Assembly: GCF_030065535.1 (NCBI RefSeq)
Contig: NZ_JASJND010000005.1
Coordinates: 62,001-126,000, forward strand
Origin: Microbacterium dauci
GTDB lineage: Bacteria; Actinomycetota; Actinomycetes; Actinomycetales; Microbacteriaceae
DNA: 64,000 nucleotides
Direction of reading: 5' to 3'
Shown: piece by piece, positions 33,762-41,934 of the stretch
How positions within the stretch are numbered: the stretch's first letter is position 1
Layout: every line of letters starts with the position of its first letter
Notes under the pieces: generated by a model
Told to the model about the DNA's origin: nothing
The model's input: the letters and a program-made list of their open reading frames with translations, nothing else
Database searches by the model: none
Program-made: the position numbers and the translations under genes

Positions 33762-34688
33762 GTGTTCGACAGTCCGCTCTCGGCATCGGCCTACGAGGTG
33801 CTGCAGGTCGCCCCGGACGTCAGCGACGACGACCTGCGGAAGGCCTATCGCCTGCGGCTGCGGCAGACCCACCCCGACACCGGCGGGGACGCCGCGCTGT
33901 TCGTGCAGGTGCAGCGGGCGTGGGAGCTCGTCGGCACACCTGATGCGCGCGCGTCGTACGACCGCGGCCACGGCTTCGGTGACGCGCAGTCGTTCGCACC
34001 CGACGCGCCGCAGTGGCGGCCGCCGTCTCGTCCCGCCGACACCCGACCCAAGGCGCGGTCGTTCGGTCAGCCCGGCGGGTGGCGGCGCGAGCGGTACCTC
34101 GGGCTCATCCGCGAGTGGGCAGGTCGCGGCGTCGATCTCGCCGACCCCTACGACCCGGCGCTCGTGCGCAGCGCCCCGCACGACGTGCGACGCCTGCTCG
34201 CCGACGCGCTCGCCGAGGAGGCGACCGCCCGCATCGTCGGCGACCTCGGCATGGGGTACACGGTGTGGCACGACGTGCTGGCCGACGCGCGCGCCCCCGA
34301 ATTGAAGCTCGACCACATCGTGCTCGGGCCGAGCGGGCTCTACGCCGTGCTGTCCGAGGACTTCGGCGGTCCGGTGCGCACCCGGCGTGGCGAGCTCATC
34401 GGCGACGTCATCTCGGGCGCCCCCGTGGCGGGGCTCGTGCTCGCCGCCCGTGGACTCGGCCGCGCGCTGAAGGTGAAGTTCAGCGGCGCGATCGTCGTGC
34501 TGCCCGACGACGACGTGGCATCCCCCATCGAGGAGCTCGGCAGGGTCAAGGGACTGCCGGTCGCGGTGGTCGGCCGCGCCGCGCTGTCGACGGTGCTGCG
34601 CCGTGGCGTCACGGGCGCGCGCGAGATCGGCGGGAACGAGCTGTTCGACGTCCGTACCCGCCTGCAGCAGGGCGTCCGCTTCGCCTGA
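33762..34688 (+). CDS. J-domain protein with degenerate NERD-like C-terminal domain
   Basis: The 308-residue protein starts with a DnaJ domain (about residues 8-68) whose HPD motif is intact at 37-39 (THPDTGGD), so it can stimulate a DnaK ATPase. A linker (about 70-110) leads to an all-helical stretch and then a NERD-like domain at about 160-275 (GYTVWHDVLADARAPELKLDHIVLGPSGLYAVLSE). The NERD catalytic E-x-K, normally in a VIETK-like strand, is replaced by LSEDFGG, so nuclease activity is doubtful. GTG 33762 is one base after the HIBCH stop. The client or partner is unknown. Confidence 0.75.
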   Translation: MFDSPLSASAYEVLQVAPDVSDDDLRKAYRLRLRQTHPDTGGDAALFVQVQRAWELVGTPDARASYDRGHGFGDAQSFAPDAPQWRPPSRPADTRPKARSFGQPGGWRRERYLGLIREWAGRGVDLADPYDPALVRSAPHDVRRLLADALAEEATARIVGDLGMGYTVWHDVLADARAPELKLDHIVLGPSGLYAVLSEDFGGPVRTRRGELIGDVISGAPVAGLVLAARGLGRALKVKFSGAIVVLPDDDVASPIEELGRVKGLPVAVVGRAALSTVLRRGVTGAREIGGNELFDVRTRLQQGVRFA

Positions 34689-34717
34689 CCGCGCGCCGGC
34701 GTGACTCGGGGCACGGC

Positions 34718-36172
34718 TCAGATGATGCCGAGCAGTTCCAGCGGGTGGCTCAGCCGCCACCACATGTCGGGGCCGGGGACGGCGTCATCGAGGACGAGCC
34801 CGACCTCGGTCGCACCGGCCGGTCCGGTGAGCGCCAGCGTGCCCGCGTCGTCGCCCGCCGCGCGCTCATCGCCGAGGTCGATGGTGGCGTCGGTCTCGGC
34901 CGATGCCGCGTTCCACAGCAGTAGCGATGCGTCGGCGTCGGTGACGATGTTCGCCGACGCGCCCCAGGCCGTCGTGACACTCGCGACGACGGTGCCTGCG
35001 GCGAGCGTCGACGGCGTCGCGGCATCCGCGGTCACCTCGTCGAGCAGCCGTGCGGCCTCTTCGACGCGCAGCGCGTCGGTGGGCTGTCCGGTCACGGCGC
35101 CGAAGATGGTGACCTCCTCGCCGCCGACCGACGCGGTGCGCGCGGCCACGAGGTTGTAATACCCGCCGTAGCTGCCCGTCTTGATGCCGACGACACCGTC
35201 GGTGCCGAGGAGTTCGTTCGTGTTCTCGAAGAACCCGGCACCCTCGAGCTCGGCCGACGGCGTCGCCACGATCTCGGCGATGACCGGGTTCGCCATGGCC
35301 TGCTTCGCGAGCGCGACGATCGCACGAGGCGTCGCCGTGTTGTCGCGGTCGAAGCCCGAGGCATCCGTCACGGTCACATCGGCGAGGCCGTTCGCATCGA
35401 GCCACGCGTTCGCCGCGTCGGTGTACGCCTCGACCGAGCCGAAGAGCTCGGTCGCGAGGCGGTCGGCGTAGTTGCTCGCCGACGCGATGAGCATGCCCTG
35501 GAGCAGCTCGTACTGGGTGAGCGATCCACCGTCGGGCACGTTGAGTGCCGACTGGTTCTCTGCGATGTACTGCCAGTACTCGCTGCGGTCGGCGAACACG
35601 AAGTCGTACGACGGGCCCTGCTCGCCGACCTCGAGCGGCGCCTCATCGAGCACCACGAGCGCGGTCACGAGCTTCGTGAGGCTGGCGAGCTGGACCGATT
35701 CGTCGGTGGATGCCGCAGTCGAGAAGCCCGACACCGACACCGCGCCTGCGCCGTCGGTCGGCCACTCCACCGAGGCAGCGCCGCCGCGCAGCGGCGTCGC
35801 TTCGGCGGTGGTGACGTTCGGTTCTACCGCGCTGAGGGGCCACAGCAGCATCCCGGCGACGTAGGCGATCGCGAGGGCGATAACGGCGACAGTCGGCACG
35901 ACGGCGATGCGCGCGTCGAACCGGCGACGCGGACGGCGCAGCGGGGGGAGGAGCTCGAACTCGGAGGTCTGCGGGCTGGGCTCCGGTCGGAGCGCGTCGT
36001 CGTCGACCCAGGTCAGGGCGATGCGACCGGTCGCGGTGAGTGGCGGGTCGGTGGGCGACGTTTCGGGCGCGTCGAGGTCGGCGGCATCCGTGTCCGAGGC
36101 GGCGGAAGGGGCGTCGCCCGCCTGGGCGCGAAGCTGCCGGCGCGTGAGCGGCGTGGCGTCTTCCATGGTCAC
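34718..36172 (-). CDS. D-alanyl-D-alanine carboxypeptidase, S11 family
   Basis: The 484-residue protein has a long Asp/Ala/Pro-rich cytoplasmic N-terminus (1-85), a single membrane anchor (about 89-113) and an extracellular S11 domain. The active-site motif is Ser164-Leu-Thr-Lys167, and KTG appears in GIKTGSYGG. The SxN motif region reads SASNYA (231-236), where SANNYA would be more usual, so its Asn is displaced or replaced by Ser. The enzyme trims terminal D-Ala from peptidoglycan pentapeptides. GTG 36172 is chosen because TACCGT (36184-36179, minus strand) is 6 bases upstream; ATG 36166 is the alternative. Confidence 0.88.
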   Translation of the reverse strand: MTMEDATPLTRRQLRAQAGDAPSAASDTDAADLDAPETSPTDPPLTATGRIALTWVDDDALRPEPSPQTSEFELLPPLRRPRRRFDARIAVVPTVAVIALAIAYVAGMLLWPLSAVEPNVTTAEATPLRGGAASVEWPTDGAGAVSVSGFSTAASTDESVQLASLTKLVTALVVLDEAPLEVGEQGPSYDFVFADRSEYWQYIAENQSALNVPDGGSLTQYELLQGMLIASASNYADRLATELFGSVEAYTDAANAWLDANGLADVTVTDASGFDRDNTATPRAIVALAKQAMANPVIAEIVATPSAELEGAGFFENTNELLGTDGVVGIKTGSYGGYYNLVAARTASVGGEEVTIFGAVTGQPTDALRVEEAARLLDEVTADAATPSTLAAGTVVASVTTAWGASANIVTDADASLLLWNAASAETDATIDLGDERAAGDDAGTLALTGPAGATEVGLVLDDAVPGPDMWWRLSHPLELLGII

Positions 36173-36216
36173 TGATCAACGGTAGCGCCCCGCGCGGGTC
36201 GGGTCTGCCGCATGGA

Positions 36217-36222
36217 TATACT
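36217..36222 (+). promoter_or_regulatory. -10 promoter element of the thiamine transporter operon
   Basis: TATACT is the best -10 hexamer in the region and would start transcription near 36229, just before the TPP riboswitch. No convincing -35 is seen. Confidence 0.6.
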
Positions 36223-36230
36223 TATCGCAC

Positions 36231-36317
36231 AACCACGGGAGTCCGGTGAGCCGGGCTGAGAGGAAGCGACCCACGCTTCGACCGTCGAACCTGATCCGGA
36301 TCATGCCGGCGCAGGGA
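36231..36317 (+). ncRNA. TPP riboswitch (THI element)
   Basis: The conserved pieces are all present in order. They are ACGGGAGTCC at 36234, the T-loop-like GGGCTGAGAGGAAGC around 36254, a variable stem, and the pyrophosphate-binding half ACCTGATCCGGATCATGCC followed by GGCGCAGGGAG. It ends on the GGGAGGAGC ribosome site of ykoE, so TPP binding would most simply hide that site and block translation. It is followed by ykoEDC, which fits. Confidence 0.95.
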
Positions 36318-36326
36318 GGAGCAACG

Positions 36327-36959
36327 ATGCACGCGTCCACGCACGCACCCACGTCCACCACCGTTTCGCAGCGCTTCCGCTGGCGGGTCGTCGACATCGT
36401 CGTCGCCGCCGTGCTGGGCGTCGCCGTCGGACTCCTGTTCTGGTTCTGGAACGGAGTCGGGTACGGCTGGTTCTCGGTGATGGATGCCGCGACTCCCGGA
36501 CTCGGCGGCCTCGCCGTCGGCATCTGGCTGATCGGCGGCGTCATCGGTGGTCTCGTCATCCGCAAACCCGGCGCGGCCCTTCTTGTCGAGGTCGTCGCGG
36601 CGATCGTGTCAATGCTGCTCGGCAACGTATGGGGCGTGTCGACCCTGCTGTCGGGGCTCGTGCAGGGGCTGGGCGCAGAGCTCATCTTCGCCATCCTGCT
36701 CTACCGCCGATTCGGGCTGTGGGTCGCGGCTGCAGCCGGCGCCGCGGCCGGAGCGGCAGCATGGATTTTCGAGCTGTTCTACGGCGACTCCCCGAACATC
36801 CTGAAGACGTTCGAGTTCAATGCCATCTACCTCGGCTGCGTCGTCATCTCCGGTGCCGTGCTCGCGGGTGTCGTGGGGTGGGTGCTCGTGCGCGCCCTCG
36901 CGAAGACCGGCGCGCTGAGCCGCTTCGCGTCGGGTCGAGAACAGGCGGACGAGGTCTGA
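36327..36959 (+). CDS. ykoE: ECF transporter S component, YkoE family (thiamine precursor)
   Basis: The 210-residue integral membrane protein has six hydrophobic segments. It carries YkoE-family sequence, such as WNGVGYGWFSVMDAATPGLGGLAVGIWLIGG and LLGNVWGVSTLLSGLVQGLGAELIF. As the substrate-binding S component it captures hydroxymethylpyrimidine or thiamine, consistent with the TPP riboswitch directly upstream. ATG 36327 has GGGAGGAG 6-13 bases upstream, part of the riboswitch 3' end. The ATPase gene overlaps its stop codon, possibly using a CTG start. Confidence 0.93.
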   Translation: MHASTHAPTSTTVSQRFRWRVVDIVVAAVLGVAVGLLFWFWNGVGYGWFSVMDAATPGLGGLAVGIWLIGGVIGGLVIRKPGAALLVEVVAAIVSMLLGNVWGVSTLLSGLVQGLGAELIFAILLYRRFGLWVAAAAGAAAGAAAWIFELFYGDSPNILKTFEFNAIYLGCVVISGAVLAGVVGWVLVRALAKTGALSRFASGREQADEV

Positions 36960-38422
36960 CTGGGGAGCGCGCGCGCCCAGCCGCGGTCCGCGCGCGAGGT
37001 TGGGGCTGGCGGTATGCCGGTCGGCGGCTGCCCGCGGTGCGCGATGTCGACCTCGATATCGCACCCGGTGAGCGTGTGCTGCTGCTCGGCGCATCTGGTG
37101 CCGGCAAGTCGACCCTCCTCGCGGGGATGGCGGGGTTGCTCGGCAGCGAGGAAGACGGTGCGGCATCCGGATCGCTGCTGATCGACGGAGAGGACCCCGC
37201 CGCCCACCGCGGCAGGGTCGGCTTGGTCCTCCAGGACCCGGATGCCGGTGTCGTGCTCTCCCGGGTCGGCGACGACGTCGCGTTCGGCTGCGAGAACCTC
37301 GGCGTCGATCCGGCGGAGATCCCGGCGCGGGTCGCGGAAGCGTTGGATGCGGTCGGGCTCGAGGTTCCAGTCGAACGCGAGACGGCTCGACTCTCGGGCG
37401 GGCAGAAGCAGCGGCTCGCCATCGCCGGGGTGCTCGCGATGCGACCGGGGCTCTTGTTGCTCGATGAGCCGACCGCGAACCTCGATCCCGAAGGCGTCGA
37501 GGAAGTGCGACAGGCGGTCGGCGAGGCTGCGCTGTCATCGGGCGCCACGCTCGTTGTGATCGAGCATCGCACCGATGTGTGGCGCGACTTGATGACCCGC
37601 GTCATCGTGTTGGACGCGGCTGGCGGACTTCTCGCCGACGGGACCCCCGCCGAGGTCTTCGAGCGTCATGCTGATGTCCTGCTGGCGGCTGGCGTCTGGT
37701 TGCCGGGGCGACCCGTCGACCTCCCTGCCCTCCCGGCGGCGCCGAGCGGTGCGGACAGCGCCCTGCGGGCGCGGGAGCTCGCGATCTCGCGGGACGGGCG
37801 CACCGCCGTGCGCGAAGGCCTCGATCTCGAGATCGCCGCCGGCGCGGCATTCGTCCTCACCGGGCCGAACGGCGCGGGCAAGTCGACCCTCGCGCTCACC
37901 CTCGCTGGGCTCCTCCCTGAGTACGCGGGGTCGGTGGAGGCGGCCTTGGTGCCCGCGGGCCGGCGCGGGAGCCGGCCGTCGAGGTGGACTTCCCGAGAGC
38001 TGCTCACGCGGATCGGCACGGTCTTCCAGGATCCCGAGCACCAGTTCCTCACGCAGACCGTCCGCGACGAGCTGGCCGTTGGCCCTCGGGCGTTGAAGAT
38101 GACGGATGCCGCGACTTCGCGCGTCGTCGATGACCTGCTCGAGCGGCTCGGCCTCGCGATGCTCGCGCGGGCGAATCCGTTCACGCTGTCGGGAGGGCAG
38201 AAGCGACGACTCTCCGTCGCAACGGTGCTCGCGACATCGCCGCAGGTGATCGTGCTCGATGAGCCGACGTTCGGGCAGGACCGGCACGGGTGGGCGGGCA
38301 TCGTGGGGCTGCTGCAGGAGCAGATCGGCGAGGGGCGCTCGGTCGTCGCCGTCACCCACGATGACGAGGTCGTCCGGTTGCTCGGCGGTCGACGCTGGGC
38401 GTTGGCCGGAGTCGCGCCGTGA
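36956..38422 (+). CDS. ykoD: ECF transporter dual ATPase, YkoD type
   Basis: The protein (488 residues with this start) fuses two ABC nucleotide-binding domains. The first has Walker A GASGAGKST at 45-53, LSGGQ at 146-150 and LLLLDEPTANLD at 166. The second has GPNGAGKST at 303-311, LSGGQ at 411-415 and VIVLDEPTFGQD. It powers YkoE/YkoC uptake. No ATG, GTG or TTG lies between the ykoE stop and the first domain. CTG 36956, overlapping that stop as CTGA and giving the N-terminus LTGERARP, is the most natural start; GTG 36878 inside ykoE would add 26 residues. The start is therefore uncertain, the gene itself is not. Confidence 0.9.
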   Translation: MTGERARPAAVRARGWGWRYAGRRLPAVRDVDLDIAPGERVLLLGASGAGKSTLLAGMAGLLGSEEDGAASGSLLIDGEDPAAHRGRVGLVLQDPDAGVVLSRVGDDVAFGCENLGVDPAEIPARVAEALDAVGLEVPVERETARLSGGQKQRLAIAGVLAMRPGLLLLDEPTANLDPEGVEEVRQAVGEAALSSGATLVVIEHRTDVWRDLMTRVIVLDAAGGLLADGTPAEVFERHADVLLAAGVWLPGRPVDLPALPAAPSGADSALRARELAISRDGRTAVREGLDLEIAAGAAFVLTGPNGAGKSTLALTLAGLLPEYAGSVEAALVPAGRRGSRPSRWTSRELLTRIGTVFQDPEHQFLTQTVRDELAVGPRALKMTDAATSRVVDDLLERLGLAMLARANPFTLSGGQKRRLSVATVLATSPQVIVLDEPTFGQDRHGWAGIVGLLQEQIGEGRSVVAVTHDDEVVRLLGGRRWALAGVAP

Positions 38423-39201
38423 CCGCGGCGACGAGGGAGGTCGGCGTCGCGTGGCTCGACGGCGTGAATCCGGCCGTCCGCATCCTGCTCGCGCTGCTCC
38501 TCTCGATTCCGCTGCTCTCGACGATCGATCCGGTGAGCGCGGGCGTGGCCGTCGCTCTCCTCATCGCCTGCATCCCGCTGACGGGGCTCAGCGCCTCGAC
38601 CGTCCTCCGCCGGATGCTGCCGATCCTGGTGCTCACGCCGATCGCCGGGCTCAGCATGCTGCTCTATGCCGAACCCGCGGGCCGCGTCTACGCCTCGTTC
38701 TGGTACGCGACGATCAGCGACGCGTCCGTCGCCTTCGCGATCGCCGTCGGCGTCCGGGTCGTCGCGCTCGCGCTGCCCACGATCCTGCTCTTCAGCCGCG
38801 TCGACCCCATCGAGCTCGCGGCAGCGCTCGCGCAGATTGTCCGACTGCCCTCGCGCCTCGTCCTCGGTGTGCTCGCAGGAACGCGCACCCTCGGGCTCTT
38901 CGTCGACGACTGGCGTGCGATGCGACTCGCGCGCCGGGCCCGCGGCGTCGGCGACCGGAACGCTGTGCGCAGGTTCTTCTCGATGGCGTTCGTGCTGCTG
39001 GTCTTCGCTGTTCGTCGAGGCACGCGGCTGGCGACGGCGATGGAGGCGCGCGGGTTCGGGGCGCCCGTCACCCGCACCTGGGCTCGACAATCGACCCTGT
39101 CGGCGCGGGATGCGGTCGCGGTCGCGGGGGCGGTCGCCATCATGGCGATCTCGATCGCCGTGGCCGTGTGGGCGGGAACGTTTCGCTTCGTCTGGTCGTG
39201 A
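38419..39201 (+). CDS. ykoC: ECF transporter transmembrane component EcfT, YkoC type
   Basis: The 260-residue protein has five to six membrane segments and the two EcfT coupling-helix signatures, ARRARGVGDRN and AMEARGFGAPV, which dock on the ATPase domains. The GTG at 38419 overlaps the ykoD stop (GTGA), so the three transporter genes are translationally coupled under one TPP riboswitch. It converges with an acetyltransferase gene, only 5 bases separating the stops. Confidence 0.92.
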   Translation: MTAATREVGVAWLDGVNPAVRILLALLLSIPLLSTIDPVSAGVAVALLIACIPLTGLSASTVLRRMLPILVLTPIAGLSMLLYAEPAGRVYASFWYATISDASVAFAIAVGVRVVALALPTILLFSRVDPIELAAALAQIVRLPSRLVLGVLAGTRTLGLFVDDWRAMRLARRARGVGDRNAVRRFFSMAFVLLVFAVRRGTRLATAMEARGFGAPVTRTWARQSTLSARDAVAVAGAVAIMAISIAVAVWAGTFRFVWS

Positions 39202-39206
39202 CCTCG

Positions 39207-39707
39207 TCAGAACGCGTACGAGAAGCAGACCGATCGCGGCATCGTCTCGGCGTACGGCTCGTACACCGGAATGCGGGTGAATCCCATCGATTCGTAGAGC
39301 GCGATGGACTCCGGCTGCGGGAGGCCGGTTTGCAGGATGACTCGTGCTGCGCCGCCACCCCGTGCACGGTCGAGTGCGGCGCGCATGAGCGCGCGCGCGA
39401 CCCCGCGGCCGCGTGCTGCGGGTGTCACGATGAGCCGTTTGATCTCCCACTCCGCATCGAGACGGCGGAGGATCACGTGGCCGACCGGTGCGTCGTCGAG
39501 GACGGCGAGGAGGGTGGCGACGATCTCGTCGGGATGCATCGCGAGCGCTCGCGCTCGGGCGGCCGCGCGTTCCGCGGGCTCGTCGCCGTGGAACCCCTCG
39601 TACCGGAAGCCGAGGTCGGCATCGAGCTCGTCGCGGAGGGAAGCCGCGCGGGTGTCGTCCCAGGCGACGTCGACGATTCGGGACTCGATGCTCGTCCGCT
39701 CGCTCAC
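39207..39707 (-). CDS. GNAT family N-acetyltransferase
   Basis: The 166-residue protein has the GNAT core: IKRLIVTPAARGRGVARALMRAALDRAR carries the acetyl-CoA pyrophosphate loop (ARGRGVA), and LPQPESIALYESMGFTRIPVY is the usual C-terminal strand and helix. The substrate is unknown. GTG 39707 lies 6 bases after TAGGCT (39719-39714, minus strand), predicting a leaderless mRNA. Confidence 0.88.
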   Translation of the reverse strand: MSERTSIESRIVDVAWDDTRAASLRDELDADLGFRYEGFHGDEPAERAAARARALAMHPDEIVATLLAVLDDAPVGHVILRRLDAEWEIKRLIVTPAARGRGVARALMRAALDRARGGGAARVILQTGLPQPESIALYESMGFTRIPVYEPYAETMPRSVCFSYAF

Positions 39708-39728
39708 CGGACGAGCCTACGTCGCGTG

Positions 39729-40045
39729 TCAGGCGCGGAGGGCCGGCAGGACGATGCGGTCGATGAGGGCGGTGATCGACTCGGCGTCGAGTGGACGACC
39801 TCGGGCCATCACGCTGCGGAACGCTGCCGCGGGGATGACCCCCGCGGCGAGTTCGACGGGCGCGCCCGGCGGCAGGTCGCCACGGTCGACCGCGCGACCG
39901 ATGACTGCTGCGATCGCCGCCGCAGGTGGACGTCCGAGGGACTCGAATGCGGCGTCGCGGAGGGCGGGGTCGCGGGATGGCGGACGAGCGCGAGGCCCGG
40001 GTCGGCGTCGTCGAACATGATCGGGTGGGTCATGTCGCGTCCCAC
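39729..40045 (-). pseudogene. TetR family regulator remnant (frameshifted, HTH lost)
   Basis: One minus-strand frame ending at 39729 reads DPALRDAAFESLGRPPAAAIAAVIGRAVDRG and then LPPGAPVELAAGVIPAAAF, ending RIVLPALRA, the C-terminal domain of a TetR regulator. The preceding piece, PIMFDDADPGLALVRHP, lies in another frame that runs out just after, so a frameshift near 39975 separates them. No TetR helix-turn-helix can be found upstream in any frame, so the DNA-binding half is gone. The remnant is divergent from the SDR gene at 40231, which retains an operator-like palindrome. Confidence 0.6.
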
Positions 40046-40152
40046 GGCGCGTGCGAAGCGGCGAGGGCGTCCGTCGCGGGGATCGACATCGCTCCATCCT
40101 GCAGTCGCGGCCTGCGGATGTCACGGACGATGCGCGGAGCGGTGGCGTGCGA

Positions 40153-40209
40153 CTACCCTGGAGTCGTATCCACTGCGTGAGACGCAGTCGCATGTGGAAT
40201 GAGACGCAA
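40153..40209 (+). promoter_or_regulatory. promoter and operator-like palindrome upstream of the SDR gene
   Basis: TACCCT (40153-40158) is a -10 candidate. Downstream lies the palindrome CTGCGTGAGACGCAG (40172-40186), and TGAGACGCA recurs at 40200-40208, a direct repeat in the leader of the SDR gene. A regulator binding here is likely; the adjacent TetR remnant may be the former one. Confidence 0.45.
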
Positions 40210-40230
40210 TCCCGTTCGAAGGAGAACGAC

Positions 40231-40992
40231 GTGGAGATCACCGGCGCAGCCGCGCTCATCACCGGTGGGGCGAGCGGCCTCGGACTCGCGACCGCCCGCC
40301 GCCTGGCCGCTGCCGGCGCCCACGTCGTGATCGTCGACCTCCCGACGTCGCCCGGTGCCGACGTGGCGGCCGAGCTTGGTGGCACGTTCGCGGCCGCCGA
40401 TGTGACGGATGCCGCGCAGGTCGCGGACGCCGTCGCTGCGGCATCCGCCGTCGCACCGCTCCGCATCGCGGTCAACTGCGCCGGCATCGCGACGCCGGCG
40501 AAGATCCTGGGCCGCGACGGGAGTCCCGGGTCGGTTGCGGATTTCGAGCGCGTCGTCCGCATCAACCTTGTCGGCACCTACGCCGTGCTCGCGCACGCGG
40601 CCGCGGCGATGGCGGCGACCGAGCCGACCGCATCGGGTGACCGCGGCGTCATCGTGAACACCGCGTCGGTCGCAGCGTTCGACGGCCAGATCGGCCAGCC
40701 TGCGTACGCGTCGAGCAAGGGCGGCGTCCACGCGCTCACCCTCCCGGCCGCGCGCGAACTGGCTCGGTACGGCATCCGCGTGTGCACCATCGCCCCCGGA
40801 ATCATGGAGACCCCGATGCTCGCCGGCCTTCCGCAGGCGGCGCAGGACTCGCTCGGCCAGCAGGTGCCGCACCCCGCACGGCTCGGCCGCCCCGACGAAT
40901 ACGCCGCGCTCGTGCAGCAGATCGTCGAGAACGGCTACCTCAACGGCGAGACGATCCGCCTCGACGGCGCGATCCGGATGGCACCGAAGTGA
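40231..40992 (+). CDS. SDR family 3-hydroxyacyl-CoA dehydrogenase-like protein
   Basis: The 253-residue protein is a classical SDR: GGASGLG near residue 12, DLPTSPG after the second strand (Asp specifies NAD), NCAG, and Ser/Tyr/Lys in [23 protein letters not shown]. The segment [14 protein letters not shown] and the C-terminal [14 protein letters not shown] match type II 3-hydroxyacyl-CoA dehydrogenases (HSD17B10-like). It would oxidise short 3-hydroxyacyl-CoAs. AAGGAG lies 8 bases upstream of GTG 40231. An enoyl-CoA hydratase and a second SDR follow, suggesting a short beta-oxidation cluster. Confidence 0.88.
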   Translation: MEITGAAALITGGASGLGLATARRLAAAGAHVVIVDLPTSPGADVAAELGGTFAAADVTDAAQVADAVAAASAVAPLRIAVNCAGIATPAKILGRDGSPGSVADFERVVRINLVGTYAVLAHAAAAMAATEPTASGDRGVIVNTASVAAFDGQIGQPAYASSKGGVHALTLPAARELARYGIRVCTIAPGIMETPMLAGLPQAAQDSLGQQVPHPARLGRPDEYAALVQQIVENGYLNGETIRLDGAIRMAPK

Positions 40993-41009
40993 GCGGGGTT
41001 GTGGCCTTC

Positions 41010-41111
41010 GCGGCAGTAACTCCGGAGTTTCGCGACGCGCGGCGGCTGACACACGCGGATTTCCGGACGCGGCTCGGCTCGACGCGGCCGTATCTCCGGA
41101 GTTGTTGCCGC
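41010..41111. repeat. palindromic intergenic element, family B copy 2
   Basis: GCGGCAGTAACTCCGGAG (41010-41027) pairs with CTCCGGAGTTGTTGCCGC (41094-41111) at 16 of 18 positions around a 66-base interior. The right arm is identical, inverted, to 7590-7607. It lies between two co-directional genes of the acyl-CoA cluster, so it could affect their joint transcription. Confidence 0.7.
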
Positions 41112-41152
41112 CGAGCTGGGAACATATCCGCGCCGAGACCGAAAGAGACCCG

Positions 41153-41923
41153 ATGAGCGACACGATCCTGCTGCAGCGCGACGGTGCGCTGGCCCGCCTG
41201 ACCTTCAACCGACCGGCGTCGCTGAACGCGATGGACTTCGAGATGGGCACGCGCTGGCGCGACCTCGCACACGAGCTCACTGCCGACGACACCATCGGTG
41301 CCATCGTGCTGGATGCCGCGGGACCGGCCTTCTGCGCCGGCGGCGATGTCGTCGCCATGGCGACCACCGGGTCGGACGGTTCCGCGATCACCGCGATGGC
41401 GGACGTGATCCACGACGGCATCCGCACCTTCGTCGAGTCCTCGATCCCGATCGTCGCGGCGGTGCAGGGCGCCGTCGCGGGCGGCGGAATCGGCCTCATG
41501 CTCACGGCGGACTACGTCGTCGCCTCGCCGGCGGCGAAGTTCGTCAGCAAGTACGCGAACATCGGTCTCACCCCCGACCTCGGCGTTTCGACGCTGCTGC
41601 CGGCCGCGGTCGGTCAGCGCCGCGCGCTGCAGCTGCTGCTCACCGACACCACGATCGACGCTGAGACCGCGCTCGACTGGGGCCTGGTGACAGCGGTCGC
41701 CGACGACCCGAAGAGCGCCGCCGAGGGCATCGCCCGCGGCTGGCTCGACGGTACAACCGGCGCGTTCGGCCAGGCGAAGCGCCTCATCCGCGCCGGCGCC
41801 GACCGCAGCTTCGCCGAGAACCTCGCCGACGAGGCGCGTACGATCGGCGCCGCGTTCGACACCGACGACTCGAAGACCCGCGTGGCCGCGTTCGCCGCGG
41901 CATCCCGCACGCCCCGCCACTGA
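41153..41923 (+). CDS. enoyl-CoA hydratase/isomerase family protein
   Basis: The 256-residue protein has the crotonase fold: LTFNRPASLNAMDFEM, the oxyanion hole AFCAGGDVVAM, AVAGGGIGLMLTADYVVAS and FVSKYANIGLTPDLGVSTLLP. The second catalytic Glu of classic hydratases (GxPE) is replaced here (PDLGVS), so isomerase-type or hydrolase chemistry is equally possible. It lies between two SDR genes, with 11 bases to the next start, and likely works on short-chain acyl-CoAs. Confidence 0.88.
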   Translation: MSDTILLQRDGALARLTFNRPASLNAMDFEMGTRWRDLAHELTADDTIGAIVLDAAGPAFCAGGDVVAMATTGSDGSAITAMADVIHDGIRTFVESSIPIVAAVQGAVAGGGIGLMLTADYVVASPAAKFVSKYANIGLTPDLGVSTLLPAAVGQRRALQLLLTDTTIDAETALDWGLVTAVADDPKSAAEGIARGWLDGTTGAFGQAKRLIRAGADRSFAENLADEARTIGAAFDTDDSKTRVAAFAAASRTPRH

Positions 41924-41934
41924 CGGAGGAACCC

